NCBI GenBank assembly: GCA_951640165.1
Contig: OX621253.1
Span: 12,976,001 to 13,040,000 of the forward strand
Length of the DNA: 64,000 bases
Direction: 5' to 3'
Origin: Pseudoips prasinana
Lineage: Eukaryota > Arthropoda > Insecta > Lepidoptera > Nolidae
Position 1 is the stretch's first letter. Every line of letters begins with the position of its first letter. The position numbers and the translations under genes were made by a program. The notes under the pieces are model-generated. The model searched no databases. It was not told the DNA's origin and worked only from the letters and a program-made list of their open reading frames with translations. This document shows, in pieces, positions 51,598 through 62,340 of the stretch.

Positions 51598-53003
51598 TAG
51601 GTATAGGAAAAACGCTCCTGCAAGTAGGACGGGGATGATGGTTTGTGAAGGATATTATAAAGGAGACATAATACCCGAGTATTCCTGCGGAAGCGGATTG
51701 GGAGCCACTTGAGATCCTTGCGAAGTTGAGAAACGTGATCATATTTTCTAAGTCCGAATATGAATCGTATGCACAAGTTCTGTAAGCGCTCAAATTTGTC
51801 TAAAAGCTCCTCATTAGCATCCAAATAGCAGGCATCAGCGTAATCTAAAATAGGTTGAATAACTGTTTGAGAAAGAGAGATTTTTCCAAGGGCAGGAAAT
51901 ACTGAAGATATTTAAGCGAATGAAAGGAAAAAGTACCTTTTGACTAATTTGAGTTACGTGAGCTTTCCAAGTTAAGTTGCAATCCAATGTAATGCCAAGA
52001 TTCTTAACAGTATCACTGTATGGTATATGCACGTCCTTGAGGTAGATTTGAGGGCAGCGACTCATTTCCAGCGAATTCCGCAATTGCCGGCCGCCGATGA
52101 CAATGGCTTGAGATTTTGCTGGATTAATATGCCAACCGTAAGATATAGCCCATTCACTGATATTATTTATGTCAGCATTCATAGCGGCAATAGAGTCATT
52201 CAGATCTTCCTTAGAAGAAATACGGTAGAGCTGCAGATCGTCCGCATAAAGATGGAAACTGGAGCATATTACTCGTGTTACAGAGTTAATGGCGGACACA
52301 CTGCGAGCGACCTCGTAGATAGGAATTAAACCAAGACGACGCGTTAAATGAGAAGTTAAGGGATTTGAGGATTCCGAGAAGGATGCCAAAGTCAACAGAG
52401 TTGAAAGCGCTGCTGAAGTCTAAAAGAGCAAGGACAGTGAATGATTTCTTTTCCATAGCCCAGCGGATGTCTTCAGTCACTTTGAGTAGTGCTGTAATCG
52501 TGCTATGACCAGAACGGAAACCTGACTGGTATGGGCTGCGGAGTTTGTTTCGATAAAGGAAGGAAGATAGCTGTCGGTGAACAATATGCTCGAGAGCTTT
52601 AGAGAGAAATGGAAGAATTGAGATAGGGCGAAAGTGCGATACACAAGTAGGATTGTTGATTTAAGGTAGCGGAATGATATATGCTTGTTTCCACGCCTTC
52701 GGGAAGCAAGAAGAAAATAATGAAAAGTTAAAAATATGAGTTAGAGCAGGAAGAATTGATGAAATAATGGGAATAATCATTTTAGAACATATATTATCAT
52801 TGCCGACAGCAGTAGAGGAAAAAGCAAGGATAGATTTTTTAACATACTCCTCGGAAACTGGCGCTAGTATTGAAAGGACTGCACTATGGTATCGAGTGCT
52901 TAGAGATATCATTTAATGTATTGTCTTTGATTTGGGAAGTTAAAGTAACAGGAAGAAGAGAAAAATACTTATTGAGTGCACTTAAGGTGATATCATGAGA
53001 TAA
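51598..53003 (-). pseudogene. Old LINE reverse transcriptase segment
   Basis: Minus-strand pieces in order: ILAFSSTAVGNDNICSKMII, ALTHIFNFSLFSSCFPKAWK, (broken) RPISILPFLSKALE, SPYQSGFRSGHSTITALLKV, VLALLDFSSAFNSVDFGILL, SWFNSYLRGRSQCV, then a deletion of the GVPQGS region, HLYADDLQLYRISSKEDLN, VKNLGITLDCNLTWKAHVTQ and, after a stop and shift, LQNLCIRFIFGLRKYDHVSQ. Its C-terminal codons continue beyond the RTE insertion at 48439. Several stops make it non-functional. Confidence 0.85.
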
Positions 53004-53373
53004 TAATAATGTCCTCCTAGCCGAATTTCGACCACGGCGGCCTGTCTCAACAGAGATTAGCCATCTGCGCGGGACATATTATAGTGCTCAAGCGTGTGCG
53101 CAAACACAGGAGCACTTTCTATTCCATCACTCTCATGATCCGATGGGACGCCTAGGCGACACGACCGGAAAGAGGTCAGGTACAGGACCGACGGCTTTAC
53201 GTGCTCTCGAGGCACGGGGGTATAATACCGCCAACTTCCAGACTTCGGGTTGATGCTGAGAATTTTTTCTTTTTACAGAAAAGTCCCAAAATCATTTTTG
53301 GCCCGACCCGGGATTTGAACCCAGGACCTCGTTCTCTGCGGGTGAACACGATACCGCTAGAGTAACGAGGCAG
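53004..53373 (-). mobile_element. tRNA-derived SINE family A, copy 3
   Basis: 370 bp with target duplication tcatgagataa (52993-53003 and 53374-53384). tRNA-like head at the right (complement of aacgaggcagtc; B-box gggttcaaatccc, minus strand), with the taataatgtcc tail at the left. It is inserted in the old LINE. Confidence 0.9.
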
Positions 53374-53620
53374 TCATGAGATAAGTGTGTGGGTGATTTG
53401 CCTATACCATTAGAATTTAAAAATTTCCAAACCTGCGAAGTGTTACGGTTGTTATGGAGAGATTTATTGAAATGGTGTCTCTTTGCATCTCTACACATAC
53501 GATTGCAGCGGTTGCGAAGGACTTTGAAACGATCTAAATTTCCTTCGGTTGGGTTTCTCTTGTACCTTCTCTTTTCTTTATCCCTGCGTGACATTAGATC
53601 CTTTAAATCTGCGGTTTATA

Positions 53621-53854
53621 TGTTATACGGGATTTAAATAATCCCTTTTTAAAAAAAGAAATTTAATTGATTTAATTAGTTTTATTGAATATGAGAGAAT
53701 TAGACACGAGATCTTTTAGCAGCCTTTACGCGATGGAGGATGGAGAGCGACTGAGGTGTGAGGATGGGCGAGTGAGGGACTAGGACAGAGAAATGCTAAG
53801 TTAGCGGTGATTGTGCTGTGTAGGCAAATAGGGGTGCAATGCTAGGGTATAACA
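53621..53854 (-). repeat. 3' LTR of the errantivirus
   Basis: 234 bp starting tgttatacgggatttaaata and ending gctagggtataaca (plus-strand reading), i.e. TG...CA with an 8-bp inverted tip (tgttatac/gtataaca). No difference from 61579-61812 was found by eye. Confidence 0.95.
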
Positions 53855-53880
53855 CCTCCCCGGGGAGACTAAACTTCGGG
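53855..53880 (-). other. Polypurine tract region
   Basis: Minus-strand gtctccccggggagg directly precedes the 3' LTR, with the purine run ggggagg at the junction. This is the expected place for plus-strand priming. Confidence 0.5.
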
Positions 53881-54075
53881 GTTGATGTTCCGAAGTTTAT
53901 GTAACTCTAAGTCGAGGACAGGAGACAGGGGTAGTGTGTGCAGATTGGGAAACTGAAGGTCTACGGGAGATTTGCGATTCGATGTTTATTCTGAGACTGC
54001 GGCCAGATTTGACATAATATTTAACGTACAATTTATATAAAGAAAATAAAAGAATTAAAATAAAAGATACGGTAT

Positions 54076-55746
54076 TTATAACATAATGGGTCCCGTGTTT
54101 GATTGGTTATTTAAAATTTCGTCTGCATTGTTTATTAGATTATTTATTAGCTTTTCATTCGAACCGAGATTTTCTAAATTTATATTATCTAACTTAACAG
54201 GGGATACATTACTTATCAGCTTACTTATCTTATCAATATTACAACATGATTCGTTTATGATATTAAAGTCTCTGTTAACTAAAGAGAGACTTATGTTACT
54301 GTTATCTAATTTTGGTACAAACTTCATATTTCTACTATAGGCTAAACAATGATTAGTTAAGGTAAGTATACCGGTACCGAGGATGTTTTTATTGTACATT
54401 TTATTTCCATATTCTATTGTTAATTTTGTAGTTTCCGATTGTACATAAATCCACTTATTTTGATTTAGAACAGTCCAAATGTTTATATTTCCGAATAAAG
54501 ATTTAGTTTCACATTGTTTCGGTAAGGATGTAACTACACGTGTGATAAGTTCACTTTCACAGTTTGGATTCTCCGCTGATGATAACACATTAGGGATGTC
54601 ACAAATGTAGTTCTCAGGGTTGCCACTTTCACACTTATCTAGGTCGTTTAATGTACAATAGCGTGTTTTGTCTTTGGTCATTGCTATAAAATTACTGCTA
54701 GGTATGATTACACTATAGGTATTAGGCTTCAGGGTGTCATGCGAAATAGGTAAGGGTAAGTTACGGTATACGAAATACTCTTCCGGATTAACCAGCGGTA
54801 TTTTTAACACAAACACAATCTTATTATTATAAAAGTTATAAATTACATGCGACATACTTAAAATAATGTACATTTTACTTAATTCTAAACTTACAGGTAG
54901 GCTAACACCTGCGTGGAGGTGCAAGTGGTTATCGGCGAGTTCTCGGTATAGTTCTATTGGTGTTATTATAGATGGGTGTATAATGTTTCTGCTACTTAGC
55001 AACACGGCGGTTGTTATATCTTCTAATTGAAATGATAATGTAAGTAGAGAGGTTTCAAGGCGGATTAGAATATTGTTTAATTTATTTTTAATAAGTAACT
55101 CATTAGAAACATTACTTATATTTTTGATGTTTACAGAGAGCTCGTCGATAGCGGAGTTTAAAATATCTTCGTTAATTCGAATTTAGTGTATTGTTTGGTT
55201 ATAGCTAACTAAAGTTGATGATGTCAGTAAAATATTTTCCTTAATAAGCGGAGCTAGTTTTCTCTCGTTCTGGTTTACAGAAGTTAAAACTTCATCGTAT
55301 TTTATGGCGTCTTCTTCGCTTAAAGTTCCAAAAATGGTTTTTAGGATTGAACCACCAATGCCTATCCAAGCGGACCGTTTATGTTTATTATCAATTAAAT
55401 GGGATATGGATTCAAATTCTTTTACTAAGTCTTGGTATCTCATGGATAGCGGTTCTATAGTGTTGGAACATTCGGATGGGTCTATGGTTTCTGACTGCCT
55501 ACATAAAAACTTATAACTACCTAAAACTATATTAAGATTATTTATATGAGGCTCTATATACGAAATATCTATGGGAATTAATACATTTAATTTCCCGTCT
55601 CTAATTTTCATTTTTCCTACAAACTCCGAATATAATCCGGATCCAGTCTGAATCGGTTCAATAAAGTCAGAGTTTACTCCAACGATGAAACTGAAATAAA
55701 TAAATGAAAAAAGATATAAATACGTATATGTATCATAGTAACAATA
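54076..55746 (-). pseudogene. env-like gene of the errantivirus, one premature stop
   Basis: Third ORF after pol. The frame is the same as pol and is open immediately after the pol stop (55747-55749), with no ATG before 55611, so expression would need splicing to an upstream start; a pyrimidine-rich acceptor-like ttatttcag lies at about 55690. A short hydrophobic stretch, likely a signal peptide, precedes the mature region. A basic cleavage-like site (KHKRSA) followed by a glycine-rich hydrophobic segment resembles the fusion peptide of F-type/errantivirus envelope proteins. The frame is broken by a single in-frame TAA at 55183-55185 and continues to 54076. No clear C-terminal membrane anchor is seen. 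Non-functional as it stands. Confidence 0.82.
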
Positions 55747-58700
55747 TTAAGATGGATTAATTGTTGCAATTTTAATCTCGTCAAAGTGGTATTTCACATG
55801 ACGCCTGTTTATTAATAGTGTTACGGTGTGATTACCGTGCACCTTAACAACCTTGTACGGGCCCTTCCACATGGGAGATAAGGCCTTACGCAACCTAAGG
55901 TGATTTTTTAGCAGGACATAATCACCAACTTTATATGATGTGGAACGAGTATGAGAATCATAACAAGTCTTAGATGTTTCTTTTGATTTACGGATAAATT
56001 CTAACGCCCTATCACGCGCGTATTTCATACGGTGTTGTAGCATTTTTACATACTCGGGGTATGTAGAGCTAGAGATATCGTAAACTGAGTCGGGAATATA
56101 AGGTTTGTGTCCGAATAATAATTCGTAAGGAGTGTAGTGTGTGGTTGAGTGCACTGCGGTATTATATGCTAACATAGAAGTGAACACATAGCGGGGCCAG
56201 TTATCCTGATTATCGTTGACGTATGATTTTAGGTACTCCTTGAGAGTAGAGTGAGATCGTTCTAAGGCGCCTTGTGTCTGTGGGTGGTAAGGCGAGCACC
56301 ACAGCTGTTTTATTTTTAAGAATTCACAAGTCTTTTTAAAGAGTTCTGCTGTAAAGTTTGTTCCCTGATCGGTAAGGATATATTTTGGGATTCCAAATAA
56401 AGATATAAAGTGAAGGAGACATTCACTGGTCTCTTCGGCAGTAGTGCTGCGAATGGGATATGCTAACGAGAATTTGGTTAAATCATCTTGCATTGTGAGT
56501 ATGTATTTTAATTTGGCAGTGCCGGACTCTGGTAGTGGTCCTACGATATCGAGAGATAATCTCTCGAATGGCGACGTCGAAGTGGATGTGATAACCATAG
56601 GGGCTCTATTTATTTTACGCAGGGCTTTGTTGGTTTGACATAATTTACACTTTTTAACATAACTTTCGATGTCGCTGCGCATATTTTTCCAATAAAACCT
56701 TTCTTTAATGCGATTCAGCATCCTTGTAGAACCTAAATGGCCCGCTATGGGAATATCATGATTTTCTTTTAAAATTGTTTGGATTTCGCTTAAAGAAGGA
56801 TATATGATATGATTATGATAGATATGGATTGTTATATTGATACCATCGAATAGATAACTCAACATATTATATATTTTAACAAAAGAGTGTTTATCAAAAG
56901 GGTTTTTAAAATCAGACGTGCTTATCTCATTTATGGTTGGATACGACATAATTATGTGATCGCGTGCATATTTTAAGGATTTAAATATATCGGGATATGA
57001 ATAGTCATCAAAATGATGTACTTTCGTGAAAAGGAAAAGGTAAGTTTTGTTTTCAATATTTAAAGGTAAAAATGTAAATAACGATCTTTCTAATTTCAGA
57101 AACTCTTCACGCTCGGGGCTTGGGCAGTTACTTAGCACTTCTTCGACATAAGGCATGGACTCGTCCATGTCTATAGAGGTAGGAATTATTACTAATTTTT
57201 GTGATCCCTTAAGGAGAGTTTGATTGTGTTCTATAATGATAGTGTTATGTGATTCAGCGGTAGACTTAAGGAATGACTTATAGGTTTCGTCGGGCAAAGG
57301 TAAGTTTTCAGGTATCTCAGGAGAGGGTTCTGGATTAGGGTAAGTAACAGGTAAGGTTTCAGGGACGTGCCTACTGGTTGAAGGCTGAGGTTCCGGTTCG
57401 GGACCTAGATCATTATTTATAGAGGTAAGGTAGTCCATTACTTCATTTTCGATTTCAGGGTTTATGAGCCCATGATCAAGGTTAGATGGTGGGGATACTA
57501 ACATACTTTGTAGATCAGTAGGAGATTCGTCAGGGGTGCTAGAAGGCTGTGATGGTTGCAGTGGAACTTCATTATCAAGGTTAGTATTAGGATAAATAGG
57601 ATTTACAGGATACCTAGAAAGTGCATCGGCTGCAGAGTTTTGTTTACCATTACGATAAACAATTTCGTATTCATACTCCTCTAGCTTTAATCGCCAGCGT
57701 TGTAGTTTACTACTAGGGTCCTTATGGTTAAATAACCATTTCAAGGGTCTATGATCCGTGATAATTTTAAATTTGTGCCCATAAAGATAGGGACGGAATG
57801 TTTTACATCCGTATAGGATAGCTAACAGCTCTTTTTCAATTGTACTATAATTTATCTCACTTTTATTAAGTGTACGCGACGCAAAAGCTATAGGTTGGTC
57901 TTTGCCAACCGGACCCTGTGATATAACCGCGCCTACGGCATAGTTAGATGCATCGCAAGTAAGTATAAAGGGTTTGGAGAAATCTGGATAGATAAGAAGT
58001 GGAGCAGATGTTAAATTATGTTTCAGGGTATCTAGAGCGAGTTGTTGTTGGTTTTCCCAAACAAACGGAGTGTCCTTTTTTAACAGACTGGTCAAGCGTT
58101 TTGCTGTTTTTGAAAAATCAGGTATGAAAAGACGATAGTAAGAAACTAGGCCAAGGAAGGATTTTATGTCTTTAGGAGATTTTGGAATTGGAAATTCAGT
58201 GACTGCCTTAATCTTTTCAGGATTTGGTTCGACACCATGTTCTGTTATTACATGACCAAGATAACAGACTTCATGACGTAGGAATTCGCATTTATCGGGC
58301 TGTAGTTTCAGGTTATTATCCCGAAGTCTTTGGAAGATGAGTTCTAGGTTGGTAATATGGGAATTAAGATCGTGGGAATAACATATTATGTCGTCAAGAT
58401 ATACGAAGCATCGAATGCCCTGAAGGCCAGAAAGGGTGCAATTCATTAATCTTTGAAATGTAGATGGCGCGTTCTTACTTCCGAATGGCATCCTCAAAAA
58501 CTGGTACTTTCCCTCAGGAACAGTGAAGCTAGTTTTCGGTTTGTCTGATTCTTTTAGAGGAATTTGATGGAATCCTGATGCCAGGTCCAAGGTGGAGAAG
58601 TATTTGCTGTTACCCAGCTGGTCAAGGATTTCAGTGATTTGTGGAAGAGGGTAAGTGTCACCGATTGTGACATCATTGAGTTTCCTGTAATCAATCACAA

Positions 58701-60066
58701 CTCGCCATTTACGAACATTTGAGGCATCTAGTTTTTTAGGGACTACCCATATGGGTGAGGACCAAGGGGAACTGGAAGGTTCAATTATATTTTGTTGAAG
58801 CATCTTATTGATTTGATCTCGGACTTCGGCTTTATGTACTTCCGGGAATCGATAAGATTTGGTATGTATGGGGACATCTGTTGTGGTTTTAATTTCGTGC
58901 TCTATAGCATTTGTGCACGTTAAATTTTCACCAGGAAGGTGGAATATATCGGAATAGTTTGAACATAATTGTAGAACAGCTTTTCTTTCTTCTTTGTTTA
59001 GATGTGACAGTCTTAATTGTTTTAGTACCTCGTCTGTACGTTTAAAACTATCGGCAGACACGATATGGTTTACGAGATTACTAGATTTATTAAATTCTGT
59101 GGGGTCAATAGGACTGAGATTTAAATTAAGATTTGAGGTTAACCTTATTGGTTCCTCAGAGATATTTACTACGGATAAATTTATTCGATTGTTTTCCTTG
59201 ACACGAACGAGACAGTTCGCAACTAGTAAATTATCGGATAACTTTTGATCGAGAACTAACCCTTCTTTTATTTCGGGGTTTAAAACTGAACACTCGATCA
59301 CGGTTTCCGTCCTAGCGGGGATTATATATGCGGGATCATGGAAGTACAGTTTAATGTGTGATTTAGCAAAATGTAGCACGTTGTTGTTGTAGTTTATACT
59401 ACAATTATAGGCATTGAGTAGGTCAGAACCTATAATGCCATCGTAAGGTAAATGTATTTGGTCTATTACGTGGAATTTGTGTGAAATGCTCGATTTGGGG
59501 AATAATAGTTTTAATTGGAAGTGTCCACGGGTTTGGATGGATTCTTCTAAGGAGTCAATGCCTTTCAGTTGAATTGATTCTTTTGTGAGTTTGGGATGCT
59601 TACTTATAGATGAGTATTTCAGAAGACACACCGAAGATCCTGAGTCAACCAATAAGGACAGTGGTGTGTCTGACACGGTGGAGTCGACAAGGACATGAGG
59701 CAATAGCATTATTGCAGGATTATTCGTGATTTCAAACACTCTGGTCTGAGAGGAATTGGATTTGGTAGTTAGGTTTTGAATTTGACCTGTACGTTGCGGG
59801 GTCGATTTAGAAATAGGAATTGGAATCGATTTGTGACCTCCATGTAGTGGGGTCGATTTAGGAATAGAAATAGGAATTGGTATTGATTTGTGACCTCCAT
59901 GTAACGGGGTCGATTTAGAATTAGAAATAGGAATTGGTATTGATTTATGACCTCCATGTAACGGGGTCGATTTAGAATTAGAAATAGGAATTGGTATTGA
60001 TTTATGACCTCCATGTAACGGGGTCGATTTAGAAATAGAAATAGGAATTGAAGTGTCGGTTTTCAT
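55747..60066 (-). CDS. pol: errantivirus Pol polyprotein (protease, reverse transcriptase, RNase H, integrase), intact
   Basis: 1,439 residues, uninterrupted. Residues 10-95 hold tandem 19-residue repeats (KSIPIPISNSKSTPLHGGH type). The aspartic protease has its DSGSS at 141-145. RT spans about 400-660 with VVIDYRKLND, TLDLASGFHQIPL, and the catalytic YLDD at 556-559. RNase H covers about 700-818 (TCDASNYAVGAV, EKELLAI, DALSRYP). The integrase has an HHCC-type finger (GHLGSTRMLNRI...CKLC, about 1109-1143) and D1173, D1233, E1269, spaced as DD35E. A GKGPY-like MWKGPYKVVKVHG motif is near the C-terminus. It copies element RNA and integrates the DNA. The start ATG at 60066 overlaps nothing; relation to gag (frameshift or separate start) is unclear because gag is broken. 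Confidence 0.95.
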   Translation of the reverse strand: MKTDTSIPISISKSTPLHGGHKSIPIPISNSKSTPLHGGHKSIPIPISNSKSTPLHGGHKSIPIPISIPKSTPLHGGHKSIPIPISKSTPQRTGQIQNLTTKSNSSQTRVFEITNNPAIMLLPHVLVDSTVSDTPLSLLVDSGSSVCLLKYSSISKHPKLTKESIQLKGIDSLEESIQTRGHFQLKLLFPKSSISHKFHVIDQIHLPYDGIIGSDLLNAYNCSINYNNNVLHFAKSHIKLYFHDPAYIIPARTETVIECSVLNPEIKEGLVLDQKLSDNLLVANCLVRVKENNRINLSVVNISEEPIRLTSNLNLNLSPIDPTEFNKSSNLVNHIVSADSFKRTDEVLKQLRLSHLNKEERKAVLQLCSNYSDIFHLPGENLTCTNAIEHEIKTTTDVPIHTKSYRFPEVHKAEVRDQINKMLQQNIIEPSSSPWSSPIWVVPKKLDASNVRKWRVVIDYRKLNDVTIGDTYPLPQITEILDQLGNSKYFSTLDLASGFHQIPLKESDKPKTSFTVPEGKYQFLRMPFGSKNAPSTFQRLMNCTLSGLQGIRCFVYLDDIICYSHDLNSHITNLELIFQRLRDNNLKLQPDKCEFLRHEVCYLGHVITEHGVEPNPEKIKAVTEFPIPKSPKDIKSFLGLVSYYRLFIPDFSKTAKRLTSLLKKDTPFVWENQQQLALDTLKHNLTSAPLLIYPDFSKPFILTCDASNYAVGAVISQGPVGKDQPIAFASRTLNKSEINYSTIEKELLAILYGCKTFRPYLYGHKFKIITDHRPLKWLFNHKDPSSKLQRWRLKLEEYEYEIVYRNGKQNSAADALSRYPVNPIYPNTNLDNEVPLQPSQPSSTPDESPTDLQSMLVSPPSNLDHGLINPEIENEVMDYLTSINNDLGPEPEPQPSTSRHVPETLPVTYPNPEPSPEIPENLPLPDETYKSFLKSTAESHNTIIIEHNQTLLKGSQKLVIIPTSIDMDESMPYVEEVLSNCPSPEREEFLKLERSLFTFLPLNIENKTYLFLFTKVHHFDDYSYPDIFKSLKYARDHIIMSYPTINEISTSDFKNPFDKHSFVKIYNMLSYLFDGINITIHIYHNHIIYPSLSEIQTILKENHDIPIAGHLGSTRMLNRIKERFYWKNMRSDIESYVKKCKLCQTNKALRKINRAPMVITSTSTSPFERLSLDIVGPLPESGTAKLKYILTMQDDLTKFSLAYPIRSTTAEETSECLLHFISLFGIPKYILTDQGTNFTAELFKKTCEFLKIKQLWCSPYHPQTQGALERSHSTLKEYLKSYVNDNQDNWPRYVFTSMLAYNTAVHSTTHYTPYELLFGHKPYIPDSVYDISSSTYPEYVKMLQHRMKYARDRALEFIRKSKETSKTCYDSHTRSTSYKVGDYVLLKNHLRLRKALSPMWKGPYKVVKVHGNHTVTLLINRRHVKYHFDEIKIATINPS
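59785..60060 (-). repeat. 57-bp tandem repeats inside pol
   Basis: Units start near 59835, 59892, 59949 and 60006 (gacctccatgtaacggggtc), preceded by a shorter 51-bp variant. The period of 57 keeps the frame. They encode the proline/glycine/histidine repeat at the Pol N-terminus. Confidence 0.92.
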
Positions 60067-60101
60067 TACGACATGTCCCGTACGACACTGGGACGAGACG
60101 A

Positions 60102-61104
60102 CTACTCGTTTTTTGAGTCATAGTCGTTTATGGAATTAGGTTCAACACATTCGGTTGCGTCTGCGTCCGGATGTTCATCGTCATTTTGAGTATCCGATAT
60201 ATAGTGGACACGAGGCTTATAGCCCGAACTAGAAGGTTGCTGCTGGTTACTCTGCCGCAATTGGTTATTATTGTATTCACGTTTTCGACAATCTTGGATT
60301 TCGTGACCTGGATTTTTGCAGTATCTACAGAATAATGTACTAGGTTTGTTAGGAGTACATATTGGAATGTACGCGTGGAACTTGATAATTTGGCCTTGAA
60401 GTTTGGCCTTGAGTTTTGTATTTTGTAGGTATTTTATCATTTTGTGGTCGCTTGTATAGGCTTTGTTGAATTCTTTCTTCGGATATAGCAAGATTGATAG
60501 CTTCATTTAGCGTTTTTGGCGACCTGCATCTCACCATGTTGGAAATTCGCGGGTGAAGTCCTATGAGGAAATGATGGAGGGCTAAATCCTCCATGGCTGC
60601 GGTGCGGCCAGAAAGTTCTTTGACCTTGGTATTGGATTAGGTGACTTCGGTAAGTAATTTTGAGAGGCAGGTTTCCACTCTCAATGAAAATTCGTTAACA
60701 TTCTCTTGCGGATTTTGTTTACTTTCCTGTAGATCCGTTAAGAGATGAGCATAATGCTTACGTTCAGCAAATTGGGTCTTTAAAAATTCTTTAAGTTGTT
60801 CCCCCGTTTGGAACTCCTTAATGGAACAGGCGATTTCGGCCTTACCTTGTAATTGACATAATGTAAATTTGAACAAAATAGGCTTTTGGCTTTCGTCAGC
60901 CAGGTCGTAGGCGTTGCTACAATTAGTTATAAATGAATTTAGGGTTTCTCTGCGACCATCATACGGTTTTATAAATTTCAACAGAATGTTAAGATCTACA
61001 TTCTCAGGTTCTGGTTGAGCTTTCGGCATGATGGACGCTTTGGGGATATTCAGTGAGCTTTTTCTATCGTCTACAATAGCAACTGACATAATATTTCTAA
61101 ACAA
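60102..61104 (-). pseudogene. gag: errantivirus gag, broken by a stop and a frameshift
   Basis: The first piece, from ATG 61104, is a capsid-type region (NILLKFIKPYDGRRETLNSF, LCQLQGKAEIACSI, FLKTQFAERKHYAHLLTDLQ) ending at a stop at 60637-60639. The same frame resumes (LHHFLIGLHPRISNMVRC) until about 60349. A shift then moves to another frame with a zinc knuckle, CRYCKNPGHEIQDC (CX2CX4HX4C), ending at 60102. Gag packages the element RNA. With these two lesions the copy cannot make a full Gag. Confidence 0.88.
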
Positions 61105-61560
61105 ATAAAAATAATATACGGTTTACTACAATAACCTAAGGATCTCTAAAACAATGAATTATAATTAAGTACGATAACAATGACCAAAGACTCACAGGAA
61201 ATAAAACGCGTAGGCGGCTGCGATAACGCGCATCTTCACGCGGCGACGCTGTAGGTACCCGGCGAATGACCTTAATGTGAAGGTCTGGGGCCAAGTAGTG
61301 GAGTTCGGTGCTGGACGGGTCACAACCTTTGGGGTGACAGGAGTCTCTTACTGCACAATGGAGCTCGGCGAGTCGCGCTGAAGTAATACGCAGTTCTGCT
61401 TATGGTGATTGGTAGTCGAGTCACTCGTAGGCGAGTTTGGTCTTGTTTATGTATAGATACAGTGAGGATACAGTCAACAAACACTGGACACTGGGGAGAT
61501 TTGTGCACTTTTACACTATGATTCACTTTTCGAAGACGTACCGGGGAATCTTTACTGATC
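61105..61560 (-). other. Errantivirus leader between PBS and gag
   Basis: About 450 bp of untranslated leader. Short open frames (for example 61320-61526) are without motif. A donor for env splicing would be expected here but was not identified. Confidence 0.5.
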
Positions 61561-61578
61561 CCTTTCAGCTGCCACCAA
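61561..61578 (-). other. Primer-binding site region
   Basis: Minus-strand ttggtggcagctgaaagg directly follows the 5' LTR end (…gtataaca). The position fits a tRNA primer site; which tRNA cannot be settled by eye. Confidence 0.65.
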
Positions 61579-61812
61579 TGTTATACGGGATTTAAATAAT
61601 CCCTTTTTAAAAAAAGAAATTTAATTGATTTAATTAGTTTTATTGAATATGAGAGAATTAGACACGAGATCTTTTAGCAGCCTTTACGCGATGGAGGATG
61701 GAGAGCGACTGAGGTGTGAGGATGGGCGAGTGAGGGACTAGGACAGAGAAATGCTAAGTTAGCGGTGATTGTGCTGTGTAGGCAAATAGGGGTGCAATGC
61801 TAGGGTATAACA
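61579..61812 (-). repeat. 5' LTR of the errantivirus
   Basis: 234 bp, apparently identical to the 3' LTR, including the ccctttttaaaaaaagaaat tract. It should contain the element promoter. Confidence 0.95.
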
Positions 61813-62337
61813 AACCCAAGGTGCTGGAGAATTCTTAATTTTTATGCGACGTTTTGGGGCGTGAACTTCATAAAGACTTATTAAGGCGTCGCTAAAAATA
61901 TCTTAAATAATTATCTTAAAAATATCTTTTTCATCAATGCTATCAGCCTCTATAACATCTTTCCAATCAATATTGTCCGCATCGAGTTGCAATGACTTGC
62001 ATGGGACTATCATGCCCTTGAAATTACGAAGAAGAGCATAGTGTGGCTTACGCTTCGGGGGACGAATGTTGTAAGATAAGTAGATCAAGTCATGATAAGA
62101 AAATGACGCGATAAGTTGCCCGTGAAAAAAAACGAGTTCAGGAGAAGAAACAATCATGAGATCTAGTAAAGAGGGGGTACAGTTAGGAAAATGGTGTGTT
62201 GCTAGAGAGAGGTAGTAAAAGGTAGTAAATGAAGATAAAGTCGATTGAAGGTTGTGAGTACGATGATCATTTTTGATCATGCAAGTGTTAAAGTCACCCA
62301 TAAGAATTACGTGATCATAGTAAGGACAAAGGTCGCC
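61813..62337 (-). pseudogene. Old LINE endonuclease segment
   Basis: Minus strand: DHVILMGDFNTCM, then SLLDLMIVSSPELVFFHGQL and SFSYHDLIYLSYNIRPPKRK (SxHD-like end of the endonuclease), a stop at 61903, then FSDALISLYEVHAPKRRIKI and NSPAPWV up to the errantivirus. It continues at 53620 beyond that insertion. Confidence 0.85.
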
Positions 62338-62340
62338 TAA

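Larger units (their letters stand above)
53621..61812 (-). mobile_element. Errantivirus-type LTR retrotransposon (Gypsy group, endogenous retrovirus-like)
   Basis: 8,192 bp on the minus strand: 5' LTR (61579-61812), primer-binding site, gag, pol, env, purine tract, 3' LTR (53621-53854). The three-gene layout with an env-like third ORF marks the insect errantivirus lineage. The two LTRs look identical over 234 bp, indicating recent insertion, while gag and env carry lesions. Flanking bases (tata on one side, aacc on the other) do not form an obvious target duplication. It lies between codons of the old LINE (…SPAPWV | TADLKDLMSRR…). Confidence 0.93.

Noticed and set aside
54076..55746. env-like ORF as a host gene
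   Set aside because: It lies between identical LTRs, downstream of pol in the same orientation, and has a basic cleavage site followed by a hydrophobic Gly-rich segment; it is element-encoded.
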